Source of the DNA: an uncultured Ruminococcus sp.
GTDB taxonomy: Bacteria; Bacillota; Clostridia; Oscillospirales; Ruminococcaceae
Length of the DNA: 7,869 nt
NCBI GenBank assembly: GCA_902796865.1
Contig: CADBQZ010000054.1
Coordinates: forward strand, 1 to 7,869
Direction: 5' to 3'
Below the pieces are notes generated by a model that made no database searches, was not told the DNA's origin, and saw only the letters and a program-made list of their open reading frames with translations. Of the stretch, positions 1 through 6,450 are shown piece after piece (within the stretch, counting starts at the first letter, position 1; the number at the start of each line of letters is the position of its first letter). The translations under genes and the position numbers were made by a program.

Positions 1-1
1 A

Positions 2-1486
2 GGTGTTTCTATGGCAGGCGGTACGCCGTTCGTTTTCCCGGCTATTGCGGTCTGTGATGGTATCGCTATGGGTCATGTCGGAATGAAGTATTCTTTAGTT
101 ACACGCGACCTTATCGCAGATTCTACAGAGTGTATGGCTTTGGCGCATCACTTTGATGCTCTTGTTATGATACCCAACTGTGACAAGAACGTTCCCGGAC
201 TCCTTATGGCTGCTGCCCGTGTAAACGTTCCGACAGTATTCGTAAGCGGCGGCCCTATGCTTGCAGGTCATGTAAAGGGCAAAAAAACAAGCCTTTCTAG
301 TATGTTCGAGGCTGTAGGCTCTTATACAGCAGGAAAAATAACAGCCGAGGAGCTTGATGAATTTGAGAACAAGGCTTGTCCGTCATGCGGTTCATGTTCC
401 GGTATGTATACGGCAAACTCTATGAACTGTCTTACAGAAGTACTTGGTATGGGACTTCGCGGAAACGGAACTATCCCGGCTGTATATTCAGAAAGAATAA
501 AGCTTGCTAAACACGCAGGTATGGCTGTTATGAATCTTTTAAAGAAGAATATCCGTCCCCGTGACATAATGACCGAAAAGGCTTTCCAGAACGCTCTTAC
601 AGCAGATATGGCTCTCGGATGCTCTACAAACAGTATGCTTCACCTTCCTGCTATCGCAAACGAATGCGGCATAAAGATAGATCTTGACATGGCAAACGAG
701 ATAAGCGCTAAGACTCCTAATCTCTGTCATTTAGCTCCGGCAGGTCACACTTACATGGAAGACCTTAACGAAGCGGGCGGCGTTTATGCGGTATTAAACG
801 AGCTTGACAAGAAGGGTCTTATAAACAAGGATGTTATGACAGCGACCGGTGAGACTCTCGGCGAGAACTTAAAGGGCGTTGTGAACCGTAATACAGATGT
901 TATAAGACCTATTGATGAACCATACAGCGAGACAGGCGGCATCGCAGTATTAAAGGGTAATCTTGCTCCGGACAGATGTGTTGTAAAGAGAAGTGCTGTT
1001 GCTCCGGAAATGTTAAAGCATTCGGGTCCTGCAAAGGTATTCAACAGCGAAGAAGAAGCTATCGCTGCTATAAAGGGCGGAAAGATAGTAAAGGGAGATG
1101 TTGTGGTTATCAGATACGAAGGACCTTCAGGCGGTCCGGGTATGAGAGAGATGCTCAATCCTACATCTGCTATCGCTGGTATGGGTCTTGACAAGGACGT
1201 AGCGCTCATCACAGACGGACGTTTCAGCGGCGCTACAAGAGGCGCTTCTATCGGCCACGTTTCACCGGAGGCTGCAAGCGGCGGTCCTATCGCTTATGTA
1301 AAGGACGGAGATACTATCTCAATCGACATTCCTAACTGTTCTATCCAGCTCGAAGTTTCAGACGAAGAGCTTGAAAAGAGAAAGAAGGAAATGCCGATAC
1401 TCAAAAAAGAAAATCTTTCAGGCTACTTAAAGAGATATGCGGCTATGGTAGAATCCGCTGATAAGGGTGCTATTATAAATAAGTGA
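2..1486 (+). CDS. ilvD: Dihydroxy-acid dehydratase, 5'-truncated by window edge
   Basis: Dehydrates 2,3-dihydroxy-3-methylbutanoate and 2,3-dihydroxy-3-methylpentanoate to the 2-oxoacid precursors of valine/leucine and isoleucine; cytosolic Fe-S enzyme. The frame is open to the left edge, and the Met at base 11 is internal: family members have about 60 more N-terminal residues (usual length about 555). Counting from that Met, the visible motifs are PNCDKN at 55-60 (cluster Cys57, and Lys59, the expected Mg-binding carbamylated Lys by family knowledge), [16 protein letters not shown] at 123-138 (second cluster Cys region), GPSGGPGM at 371-378 and [11 protein letters not shown] at 401-411, a C-terminal active-site signature. 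The C-terminus is complete. It is followed after 42 bases by a GTAG-headed hairpin, then a transposase gene, then leuC on the same strand. The product call is very secure; cluster type is not determined from sequence. Confidence 0.97.
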   Translation, partial: GVSMAGGTPFVFPAIAVCDGIAMGHVGMKYSLVTRDLIADSTECMALAHHFDALVMIPNCDKNVPGLLMAAARVNVPTVFVSGGPMLAGHVKGKKTSLSSMFEAVGSYTAGKITAEELDEFENKACPSCGSCSGMYTANSMNCLTEVLGMGLRGNGTIPAVYSERIKLAKHAGMAVMNLLKKNIRPRDIMTEKAFQNALTADMALGCSTNSMLHLPAIANECGIKIDLDMANEISAKTPNLCHLAPAGHTYMEDLNEAGGVYAVLNELDKKGLINKDVMTATGETLGENLKGVVNRNTDVIRPIDEPYSETGGIAVLKGNLAPDRCVVKRSAVAPEMLKHSGPAKVFNSEEEAIAAIKGGKIVKGDVVVIRYEGPSGGPGMREMLNPTSAIAGMGLDKDVALITDGRFSGATRGASIGHVSPEAASGGPIAYVKDGDTISIDIPNCSIQLEVSDEELEKRKKEMPILKKENLSGYLKRYAAMVESADKGAIINK

Positions 1487-1528
1487 TAATTGTATTTTCG
1501 TTCGTCTGAGGTAATGTGTAAACTAAAT

Positions 1529-1552
1529 GTAGGGGCGAGCATTGCTCGCCCG
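1529..1552 (+). repeat. REP-like hairpin with GTAG head, upstream of transposase
   Basis: GTAG at 1529-1532 is followed directly by a perfect 8-bp inverted repeat: GGGCGAGC at 1533-1540 and GCTCGCCC at 1544-1551, with loop ATT. A GTAG-type tetranucleotide 5' of a GC-rich stem-loop is the known architecture of REP elements recognised by TnpA-REP (RAYT) proteins, and such a gene starts 16 bases downstream. No T tract follows the stem, so it is not an intrinsic terminator. In the transcript it would form a stable hairpin between ilvD and the downstream genes, where it might affect RNA stability; that is inference. Whether other copies exist in the genome cannot be seen here. Confidence 0.75.
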
Positions 1553-1567
1553 TGAGAAATCTATAAA

Positions 1568-2074
1568 ATGAAAGATCTGCCTCGAAGAAAAGCCAATCGG
1601 CTTGATGGATTTGATTACAGTACAAATGGCGCTTATTTTATTACAATATGTACTGTCAACAAAAAGTGTATATTCTGGAAAAATCCAATCACTATAAAAA
1701 TCAATGATGATATTGTTTTAACGGAATATGGTTTAATTGCAGATAAAGCAATAAATAATATTTCAAGTCATTATGAAAATATAAAAGTTGATAATTATGT
1801 TATAATGCCGAATCATATCCATATATTGCTTAGAATAGAGAATAACAATATAAACAGCGGGACGTCGAGGTCGCCGTCCCCTACAAACAAAGCTCTTCCG
1901 CGCTACGTTTCTGCATTAAAACGTTTTATAAACCGGGATATCGGATACAATATTTTTCAAAGGTCATACCACGACCGCATTATCCGAAACGAACAGGAAT
2001 ACTTAGAAATATGGGAATATATTAAAAATAATCCTATCAACTGGCAAAATGACAGCTTATTTGCTGATAAATAA
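1568..2074 (+). CDS. REP-associated Y1/HUH tyrosine transposase (RAYT, TnpA-REP type)
   Basis: 168-aa single-domain Y1 transposase, a predicted single-strand DNA endonuclease/strand-transfer enzyme of the IS200-like superfamily. It has the N-terminal RRKANRL...FDYSTNGAYFITICT block (about 6-29), the metal-binding HUH motif in MPNHIHILL (His83 and His85), RSYHDRIIRNEQEY (132-145) and EYIKNNP (150-156). Tyr151 of the last motif aligns with the catalytic Tyr of E. coli RayT, so all key residues look present. Length is normal and nothing is broken. The start at 1568 has only a weak GTGAGA-like site upstream, but the protein begins where family members begin. The gene is clearly more AT-rich than the neighbouring ilvD and leuC, consistent with a different origin. 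It sits between two biosynthetic genes in their orientation and stops 29 bases before leuC. Residues 98-105 (GTSRSPSP) are encoded by a second REP-like hairpin. Target and activity are unknown; a domesticated housekeeping RAYT is as likely as an active mobile element. Confidence 0.9.
   Translation: MKDLPRRKANRLDGFDYSTNGAYFITICTVNKKCIFWKNPITIKINDDIVLTEYGLIADKAINNISSHYENIKVDNYVIMPNHIHILLRIENNNINSGTSRSPSPTNKALPRYVSALKRFINRDIGYNIFQRSYHDRIIRNEQEYLEIWEYIKNNPINWQNDSLFADK
1859..1884 (-). repeat. Second REP-like hairpin, inverted, inside the transposase ORF
   Basis: Read on the minus strand this begins GTAGGGG (complement of 1878-1884), the same seven bases that begin the upstream repeat at 1529. It forms a hairpin: GGGACG at 1859-1864 pairs with CGTCCC at 1875-1880; after one T/C mismatch, CGA at 1866-1868 pairs with TCG at 1871-1873. 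An interrupted stem with a GTAG foot is typical of REP elements. It lies in frame in the transposase gene and encodes the Gly/Ser/Pro-rich linker GTSRSPSPT between the HUH strand and the following helix. The GC-rich segment stands out sharply from its AT-rich surroundings. The REP identity is inference from structure and the shared head. Confidence 0.65.
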
Positions 2075-2103
2075 AAAAGCTATAGATCGAAAGGACTGAT
2101 AAA

Positions 2104-3363
2104 ATGGGAATGACAATGACGCAGAAGATACTTGCTGCTCATGCAGGTCTTGACAAGGTGGAAGCAGGACAGCTTATCCTTGTGAATTTAGACTTGGTAC
2201 TGGGCAACGATATTACTTCTCCCGTTGCTATAAAGGAATTCAACAAGCTTGGTGCTTCAGACGTTTTTGATAAGGACAAGGTGACTATGGTAATGGATCA
2301 CTTTGCGCCGAACAAGGATATAAAGGCTGCCGAGCAGTGTAAGATGTGCAGAGATTTCTGCAATGAAAAGGAAGTTACAAACTTCTTTGATGTCGGACAG
2401 ATGGGTATCGAACACGCACTTCTTCCGGAAAAAGGATTGGTCGTATCAGGCGATGCTGTTATCGGTGCCGATTCACACACCTGTACTTACGGTGCGCTTG
2501 GCGCATTCTCAACGGGTGTCGGTTCTACTGACATGGCTTGCGGAATGGCAACAGGCAAGGCATGGTTCAAGGTGCCTTCTGCAATAAAATTCGAGCTTAA
2601 AGGCTCTTTGCAGAAATATGTTACCGGCAAGGACGTTATACTTCACATAATCGGAATGATAGGCGTTGACGGTGCGCTTTACCGCTCGATGGAATTTACA
2701 GGTGAAGGACTTCACAGTCTTTCAGTTTCAGACCGTCTCTGCATGGCTAATATGGCTATCGAAGCAGGCGCTAAGAACGGTATATTTGAAGTGGATGATC
2801 TGACACTTGAATACGTAAAGGAACATAGTTCAAGAGAACCTAAGGTATACAAGGCTGATGATGACGCTCAGTATGACGAGACATATGTTATCGAGCTTGA
2901 CAAGATAAAGCCTACTGTATCTTTCCCGCATCTCCCGGAAAACACACATACGGTCGATGAGATAGACGATATAAAGATAGACCAGGTAGTTATCGGTTCA
3001 TGCACAAACGGAAGACTTGAAGACCTTGAGATCGCTTCTGAGATAATGAAAGGCAAAAAGGTCGCAAAGAACGTTCGTGCTATTATAATACCTGCGACAC
3101 AGAAGATATACCTTGAAGCTATGGAAAAGGGATACTTAAAGATATTTATAGAAGCAGGAGCAGTCGTTTCAACTCCTACCTGCGGTCCTTGTCTCGGCGG
3201 ACATATGGGTATTCTTGCCGAAGGCGAAAAGGCAGTTGCAACTACAAACAGAAACTTTGTAGGACGTATGGGACATATAGATTCAGAGATATACCTTGCA
3301 AGCCCGGCAGTCGCTGCGGCATCTGCTATAACAGGTAAAATATCCGATCCCAGGGAGGTGTGA
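2104..3363 (+). CDS. leuC: 3-isopropylmalate dehydratase large subunit
   Basis: Large subunit of isopropylmalate isomerase, which with LeuD converts 2-isopropylmalate to 3-isopropylmalate through a [4Fe-4S] cluster in leucine synthesis. At 419 aa it is the short clostridial/archaeal (HacA-like) form, not the roughly 466-aa enterobacterial form. Cluster cysteines are visible as Cys300 in [10 protein letters not shown] and Cys360/Cys363 in [11 protein letters not shown] at 64-66 and [10 protein letters not shown] at 121-130 are aconitase-family active-site motifs. The start at 2104 is preceded by GAAAGGA at 2089-2095 with an 8-base spacer; ATG at 2113 is a possible but less well placed alternative. 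It lies 29 bases after the transposase and is followed by leuD after 6 bases. A homoaconitase-like role cannot be excluded from the subunit alone, but the leuD-leuB neighbours settle it as leucine synthesis. Confidence 0.97.
   Translation: MGMTMTQKILAAHAGLDKVEAGQLILVNLDLVLGNDITSPVAIKEFNKLGASDVFDKDKVTMVMDHFAPNKDIKAAEQCKMCRDFCNEKEVTNFFDVGQMGIEHALLPEKGLVVSGDAVIGADSHTCTYGALGAFSTGVGSTDMACGMATGKAWFKVPSAIKFELKGSLQKYVTGKDVILHIIGMIGVDGALYRSMEFTGEGLHSLSVSDRLCMANMAIEAGAKNGIFEVDDLTLEYVKEHSSREPKVYKADDDAQYDETYVIELDKIKPTVSFPHLPENTHTVDEIDDIKIDQVVIGSCTNGRLEDLEIASEIMKGKKVAKNVRAIIIPATQKIYLEAMEKGYLKIFIEAGAVVSTPTCGPCLGGHMGILAEGEKAVATTNRNFVGRMGHIDSEIYLASPAVAAASAITGKISDPREV
3352..3360 (+). promoter_or_regulatory. 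leuD ribosome binding site inside the end of leuC
   Basis: AGGGAGGTG lies within the last codons of leuC, ending just before its TGA stop (3361-3363), and is 9 bases upstream of the leuD ATG. Placing a strong Shine-Dalgarno inside the preceding gene implies that ribosomes finishing leuC favour leuD initiation. That suits equal production of two subunits of one enzyme. Confidence 0.85.
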
Positions 3364-3369
3364 GCATAA

Positions 3370-3864
3370 ATGATCTATGAAGGAAAAGTTATAAAATACG
3401 GCGACAACGTTGATACAGACGTTATAATCCCTGCAAGATACCTGAATACGAGCGATAAGAAGGAGCTTGCATCGCACTGCATGGAAGACCTTGACAAGAC
3501 ATTCGCAGGCAGGGTGCAGAAGGGCGATATAATGGCAGCAGGATTCAACTTCGGCTGCGGTTCTTCCCGTGAACACGCTCCTATAGCTATAAAGGAGAGC
3601 GGCATCTCGCTCGTTATCGCAAAAAGTTTTGCGAGGATATTCTACAGAAATGCTATAAACATCGGTCTTGCTATACTCGAATGCCCGGAGGCTGCTGATG
3701 CAGTTGAAGAAGGACACATCGTTGAAGCAGACCTTGATAACGGTGTGATCACAGACAAGACTACCGGAAAAGAGTTCAAAACAGAGCTGTTCCCGGAATT
3801 TGTACAGTCTATAATTACAAACGGCGGACTTGTAGAGTCTATCAAAAAGGGAACATTCAAGTGA
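3370..3864 (+). CDS. leuD: 3-isopropylmalate dehydratase small subunit
   Basis: Small, swivelling-domain subunit of isopropylmalate isomerase, partner of the LeuC encoded just upstream. The 164-aa protein is the short clostridial/archaeal type, shorter than the roughly 200-aa enterobacterial LeuD. Visible family motifs are [15 protein letters not shown] at 11-25, the substrate-loop signature [15 protein letters not shown] at 61-75 and [10 protein letters not shown] at 91-100. The start at 3370 is fixed by the AGGGAGGTG site 9 bases upstream and by the conserved N-terminus. Six bases separate it from leuC, and leuB follows after 39 bases with AAGGAG at 3892-3897, so the three leu genes are very probably one transcript. 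Nothing unusual is seen in it. Confidence 0.97.
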   Translation: MIYEGKVIKYGDNVDTDVIIPARYLNTSDKKELASHCMEDLDKTFAGRVQKGDIMAAGFNFGCGSSREHAPIAIKESGISLVIAKSFARIFYRNAINIGLAILECPEAADAVEEGHIVEADLDNGVITDKTTGKEFKTELFPEFVQSIITNGGLVESIKKGTFK

Positions 3865-3903
3865 TATTTATATATCAGATGTTTTTGATTTAAGGAGTTT
3901 TTT

Positions 3904-4977
3904 ATGGAATTCAATATTGCATTATTAAGGGGAGACGGCATAGGTCCTGAGATAGTTGACAGTGCCGTTGAAGTACTCAAAAAAACAGCCGATAAATTCG
4001 GACACAAGTTTAATTTTACTCCGTATCTTATCGGCGGAAGCGCTATAGATGCGACAGGGGAATGTCTTCCGGAAGAAACGGTAAAAGGCTGCCTTGCAAG
4101 CGACAGCGTTTTGCTCGGCGCAGTCGGAGGTCCTAAGTGGGACAGCCAGCCGCCGTCGAACAGACCTGAAAAGGCACTTTTAGGTATCCGTGCGGCTTTA
4201 GGACTTTTCACGAATCTTCGTCCGGCAAAGCTTTACAGCGCTCTTAAAGATGCAAGTCCGCTCCGTTCGGATATTGCATCGAACGGCTTTGATATTATGA
4301 TAGTAAGAGAGCTTACAGGCGGCATCTATTTCGGCGAAAGAGGAAGACGTCAGGGCGAGCATGGTGAAGAAGCATATGATACAGAATGCTACAGCAAAAT
4401 GGAGATCGAGCGTATCGCAAAGGTAGCATTTGAGACAGCTATGAAGCGTAACAAGAAGGTCATAAGCATAGACAAGTCTAACGTTTTGGAAAGCTCACGC
4501 CTCTGGAGAGAGACTGTTCATGAGATCGGCAAAAACTATCCGGAAGTTGAGCTTTCGGATATGCTCGTTGACAATGCGGCTATGCAGATAGTAAAAGATC
4601 CTGCACAGTTTGACGTTATTGTAACATCAAATATGTTCGGTGATATACTTTCAGATGAGGCTTCACAGATAACAGGTTCTATAGGTATGCTTCCTTCCGC
4701 ATCTTTGGGTTCAACAAAGAGAGGAATGTATGAGCCTATCCACGGTTCGGCTCCGGATATAGCAGGACAGAACAAGTCGAACCCGATAGCTACGATACTT
4801 TCAGCATCTATGATGCTCAGATATTCGTTCGATCTTCAGAAGGAAGCTGATGCAATAGATGCAGCAGTCGATAAATTTTTAGAGCAGGGCTTCAGAACGG
4901 CTGATCTTGCTGGAAATACAGATGTAAAGCCTCTTTCGACAACAGAGGTTACCGAAAAAATAATAGAACTTCTTTGA
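3904..4977 (+). CDS. leuB: 3-isopropylmalate dehydrogenase
   Basis: NAD-dependent oxidative decarboxylation of 3-isopropylmalate to 2-oxoisocaproate, the last step before transamination to leucine. At 357 aa it has the usual family length. It shows GDGIGPEI at 10-17, [10 protein letters not shown] at 135-144 (Tyr142 catalytic by family comparison), Lys191 in [14 protein letters not shown], metal-binding Asp223 in VDNAAMQ plus Asp247 and Asp251 in [12 protein letters not shown], and the NAD-binding loop [11 protein letters not shown] at 280-290. The HGSAPDIAG loop and RELTGG motif separate it from isocitrate dehydrogenase. The start has AAGGAG at 3892-3897 with a 6-base spacer. It ends in two consecutive TGA codons, and the next ORF starts four bases after the first. 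Confidence 0.98.
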   Translation: MEFNIALLRGDGIGPEIVDSAVEVLKKTADKFGHKFNFTPYLIGGSAIDATGECLPEETVKGCLASDSVLLGAVGGPKWDSQPPSNRPEKALLGIRAALGLFTNLRPAKLYSALKDASPLRSDIASNGFDIMIVRELTGGIYFGERGRRQGEHGEEAYDTECYSKMEIERIAKVAFETAMKRNKKVISIDKSNVLESSRLWRETVHEIGKNYPEVELSDMLVDNAAMQIVKDPAQFDVIVTSNMFGDILSDEASQITGSIGMLPSASLGSTKRGMYEPIHGSAPDIAGQNKSNPIATILSASMMLRYSFDLQKEADAIDAAVDKFLEQGFRTADLAGNTDVKPLSTTEVTEKIIELL

Positions 4978-4981
4978 TGAT

Positions 4982-6268
4982 ATGGAAAATAATGAATTAA
5001 ATTTAGATGATATTTTTATGCGGCTCAATTCGATCGCAATTTTTAAAAATATCTTTAAAACAAAAACTATGAGCAGTCTGTATGACCTGCTTAAAATAGT
5101 GTATCAGGGTTATTTGGAAGAAAAACAGACCGGTACAGGTATTTTTAATTTCCGTAAGTTCCAGAAGGATATAATAAGAAGCTATGCTGAGTTTGCCTCT
5201 AACGTTTACCGTCATGGCGGAGATTTTACAAAATATGTAAGAAAGATAGTTTTTGAGGACAAGAACATTTATATAACAAGCGCAGCTCAGGGTATACTTA
5301 TCAGTGATAAGATGCAGAGATGTCTTGAAATAGAGCTTCATACTCTTACTTTAACGGCAAGTCTTACGTCAGAAGCAGTGCTGAACGCTTTTTATCATGA
5401 TGACAGGCTCCTTAAACAAAGATATTTAAGACCACTAGATTTTCTTCCTCAGTGGAATACTTCGCCGGTCGATCTTGTTTCAGAATATAAAGAAAGAATA
5501 AAAAAAGTTCATCGTTACGGCTATGGCATTTATTCAAAGTATTATATGTTCATCATCAAGGACGGCGAGATAGTGCCTGTTAAAAATCCTGATATCGTAA
5601 AGCTTTCCGACCTTATCGGATATAAGCGCCAGCGTGATCTTATAATCGAAAATACGCTTGCGCTCATAAACGGAAAACCATCGCAGAACGTTTTGCTGAC
5701 AGGTGATGCCGGAACAGGCAAATCCTCAACTATAAAAGCTATTGTGAATGAGTATCACGACAAAGGGATACGCATAATAGAGATAAGAAAGGATCAGCTT
5801 CGTGACATACCTATGATAATAGACGATCTGAGCCGTGATCCGCTTAAATTTATAATATTTATCGACGACCTTACATTTGCCGCCGGTGATGAAAATTTCG
5901 GTACGCTAAAAGCTATCCTTGAAGGCTCTGTTTCAGCAAGGGCTGAAAATATAGTTATTTATGCAACGAGCAACCGCAGGCATCTTGTCAAGGAGAATTT
6001 CTCCGACAGGGACGGCGACGATATCCACCGCAACGATACCGTGCAGGAGCTTGTATCGCTATCTGAACGTTTTGGGCTTCATGTCACATTTTCAAAGCCT
6101 GACAAGAATGAGTATCTTAATATCGTTAAAGGGATCGCCAAAAACAGCGGCATAGATATCCCCGAAGAAGAACTGGCGCTCAGAGCAGAGCAGTTTGCAG
6201 CGGAAAAGAGCGGACGTTCGGCAAGAGCGGCTAAACAGTTTGTCGATATGCTTATTGCGGAAAAATAA
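4982..6268 (+). CDS. DUF815-type AAA+ ATPase of unknown function
   Basis: 428-aa protein resembling the DUF815 family of predicted P-loop ATPases; no established function is known to me. The N-terminal half (1-205) has no motif I recognise and includes a segment conserved only loosely in such proteins. The AAA+ core begins near LIGYKRQRDLI (211-221). It has Walker A GDAGTGKSS at 241-249 (Lys247), Walker B IIFIDDL at 291-297, sensor-1-like ATSNRRH at 328-334, SERFGL at 361-366 with a candidate arginine finger at Arg363, and GRSARAAKQF at 411-420 as a sensor-2-like helix. There is no signal peptide or membrane segment, so it is expected to be cytosolic. The ATG at 4982 is four bases after leuB and has no Shine-Dalgarno in front; ATG at 5018 is in frame and equally lacks one. 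Initiation by coupling to leuB termination is therefore likely. No link to leucine synthesis is evident beyond position. Confidence 0.87.
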   Translation: MENNELNLDDIFMRLNSIAIFKNIFKTKTMSSLYDLLKIVYQGYLEEKQTGTGIFNFRKFQKDIIRSYAEFASNVYRHGGDFTKYVRKIVFEDKNIYITSAAQGILISDKMQRCLEIELHTLTLTASLTSEAVLNAFYHDDRLLKQRYLRPLDFLPQWNTSPVDLVSEYKERIKKVHRYGYGIYSKYYMFIIKDGEIVPVKNPDIVKLSDLIGYKRQRDLIIENTLALINGKPSQNVLLTGDAGTGKSSTIKAIVNEYHDKGIRIIEIRKDQLRDIPMIIDDLSRDPLKFIIFIDDLTFAAGDENFGTLKAILEGSVSARAENIVIYATSNRRHLVKENFSDRDGDDIHRNDTVQELVSLSERFGLHVTFSKPDKNEYLNIVKGIAKNSGIDIPEEELALRAEQFAAEKSGRSARAAKQFVDMLIAEK

Positions 6269-6278
6269 AAATTAAAAA
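6263..6278 (+). repeat. 16-base direct repeat, copy 1 (over DUF815 stop)
   Basis: AAATAAAAATTAAAAA spans the TAA stop of the ATPase gene and is repeated without mismatch at 6417-6432 over the stop of the following 43-codon ORF, 154 bases downstream. In both copies it is followed within a few bases by TGGA and then the next gene's ribosome binding site. It is AT-rich and of low complexity, so chance is possible. Confidence 0.7.
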
Positions 6279-6280
6279 AT

Positions 6281-6285
6281 GGAGG
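6281..6285 (+). promoter_or_regulatory. Strong ribosome binding site of the 43-codon ORF
   Basis: GGAGG sits 5 bases before the ATG at 6291, in an otherwise A-rich gap. It is among the best Shine-Dalgarno matches in the window and is the main reason to treat the short ORF behind it as a real gene. Confidence 0.85.
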
Positions 6286-6290
6286 CTATA

Positions 6291-6422
6291 ATGACAAGAC
6301 TCGAATTATTAACATTGCTGCTCTCTATTCAAGCGCTTCTTGAAAGTGACAATGTAGATGCAGCAAAAAAGCTTATTGCCGAGGTAATAGCCGAAGCCAA
6401 AAGAAACGGCTCTGACAAATAA
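6291..6422 (+). CDS. Small 43-aa protein, unknown function
   Basis: A 43-codon ORF, not recognised as a named family, fills the gap between the DUF815 ATPase and ilvA. It starts at an ATG 5 bases after GGAGG, 22 bases after the ATPase stop, and ends 28 bases before ilvA. The protein starts MTRLELLTLLLSIQALLE (1-18), an uncharged, leucine-rich amphipathic helix. A short SDN turn follows, then VDAAKKLIAEVIAEAKR (22-38), a second amphipathic helix, and a polar tail. The spacing of small and hydrophobic residues resembles a single TPR-like helical hairpin. Charge is about neutral (7 acidic, 6 basic), there is no Cys, and helix 1 is too short and too charged at its ends for a confident membrane segment. 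A structural adaptor, a partner of the upstream ATPase, or a leader-like ORF for ilvA are all possible. Its composition is not that of a threonine/isoleucine attenuation peptide (three Ile, two Thr, dispersed). Confidence 0.75.
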   Translation: MTRLELLTLLLSIQALLESDNVDAAKKLIAEVIAEAKRNGSDK

Positions 6423-6432
6423 AAATTAAAAA
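6417..6432 (+). repeat. 16-base direct repeat, copy 2 (over small-ORF stop)
   Basis: Exact second copy of the sequence at 6263-6278, here spanning the TAA stop (6420-6422) of the 43-codon ORF and leading to the weaker TGGAAG site of ilvA. The two copies delimit a 154-base unit that holds exactly one ribosome binding site and one small gene. The unit could be lost by recombination between the copies without damaging either neighbour. Confidence 0.7.
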
Positions 6433-6450
6433 GAAATGGAAGTAATTTAA

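Noticed and set aside
784..1212. 142-codon minus-strand open frame inside ilvD
   Set aside because: It is antisense to the conserved C-terminal part of ilvD and its low-complexity Ser/Pro-rich translation has no supporting start signal.
1490..1524. Possible promoter between ilvD and the transposase (TTGTAT with TAATGT, or TAAACT as a -10)
   Set aside because: Each box matches the consensus at only about three or four of six positions with no convincing partner at proper spacing; such matches are expected by chance in AT-rich DNA.
1529..1560. GC-rich hairpin after ilvD as a rho-independent terminator
   Set aside because: The stem is good, but it is followed by CGTGAGAAATC with no T run on the + strand, and the GTAG head points to a REP element instead.
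2057..2074. TTATTT/AAATAA inverted repeat at the end of the transposase gene as a right-end hairpin
   Set aside because: Only 6 A/T pairs around a 6-base loop, no GTAG head and no GC stem, so it does not resemble the other two hairpins.
1568..2074. Complete IS200/IS605 element with accessory tnpB
   Set aside because: No tnpB or guide-RNA-like end is present; leuC begins 29 bases after the transposase, so only the RAYT-like single-gene arrangement is supported.
3283..3717. 144-codon minus-strand open frame across leuC and leuD
   Set aside because: It is antisense to conserved coding sequence, Cys- and Ser-rich as shadow translations often are, with no domain visible.
3642..4211. 189-codon minus-strand open frame across leuD and leuB
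   Set aside because: It is antisense to two well-identified genes, crosses their junction, and has no recognisable motif or ribosome binding site; an open-frame shadow.
6291..6422. Small ORF as an amino-acid attenuation leader peptide for ilvA
   Set aside because: Its Ile and Thr codons are few and dispersed, and no terminator/antiterminator hairpin pair or T run lies between it and ilvA.
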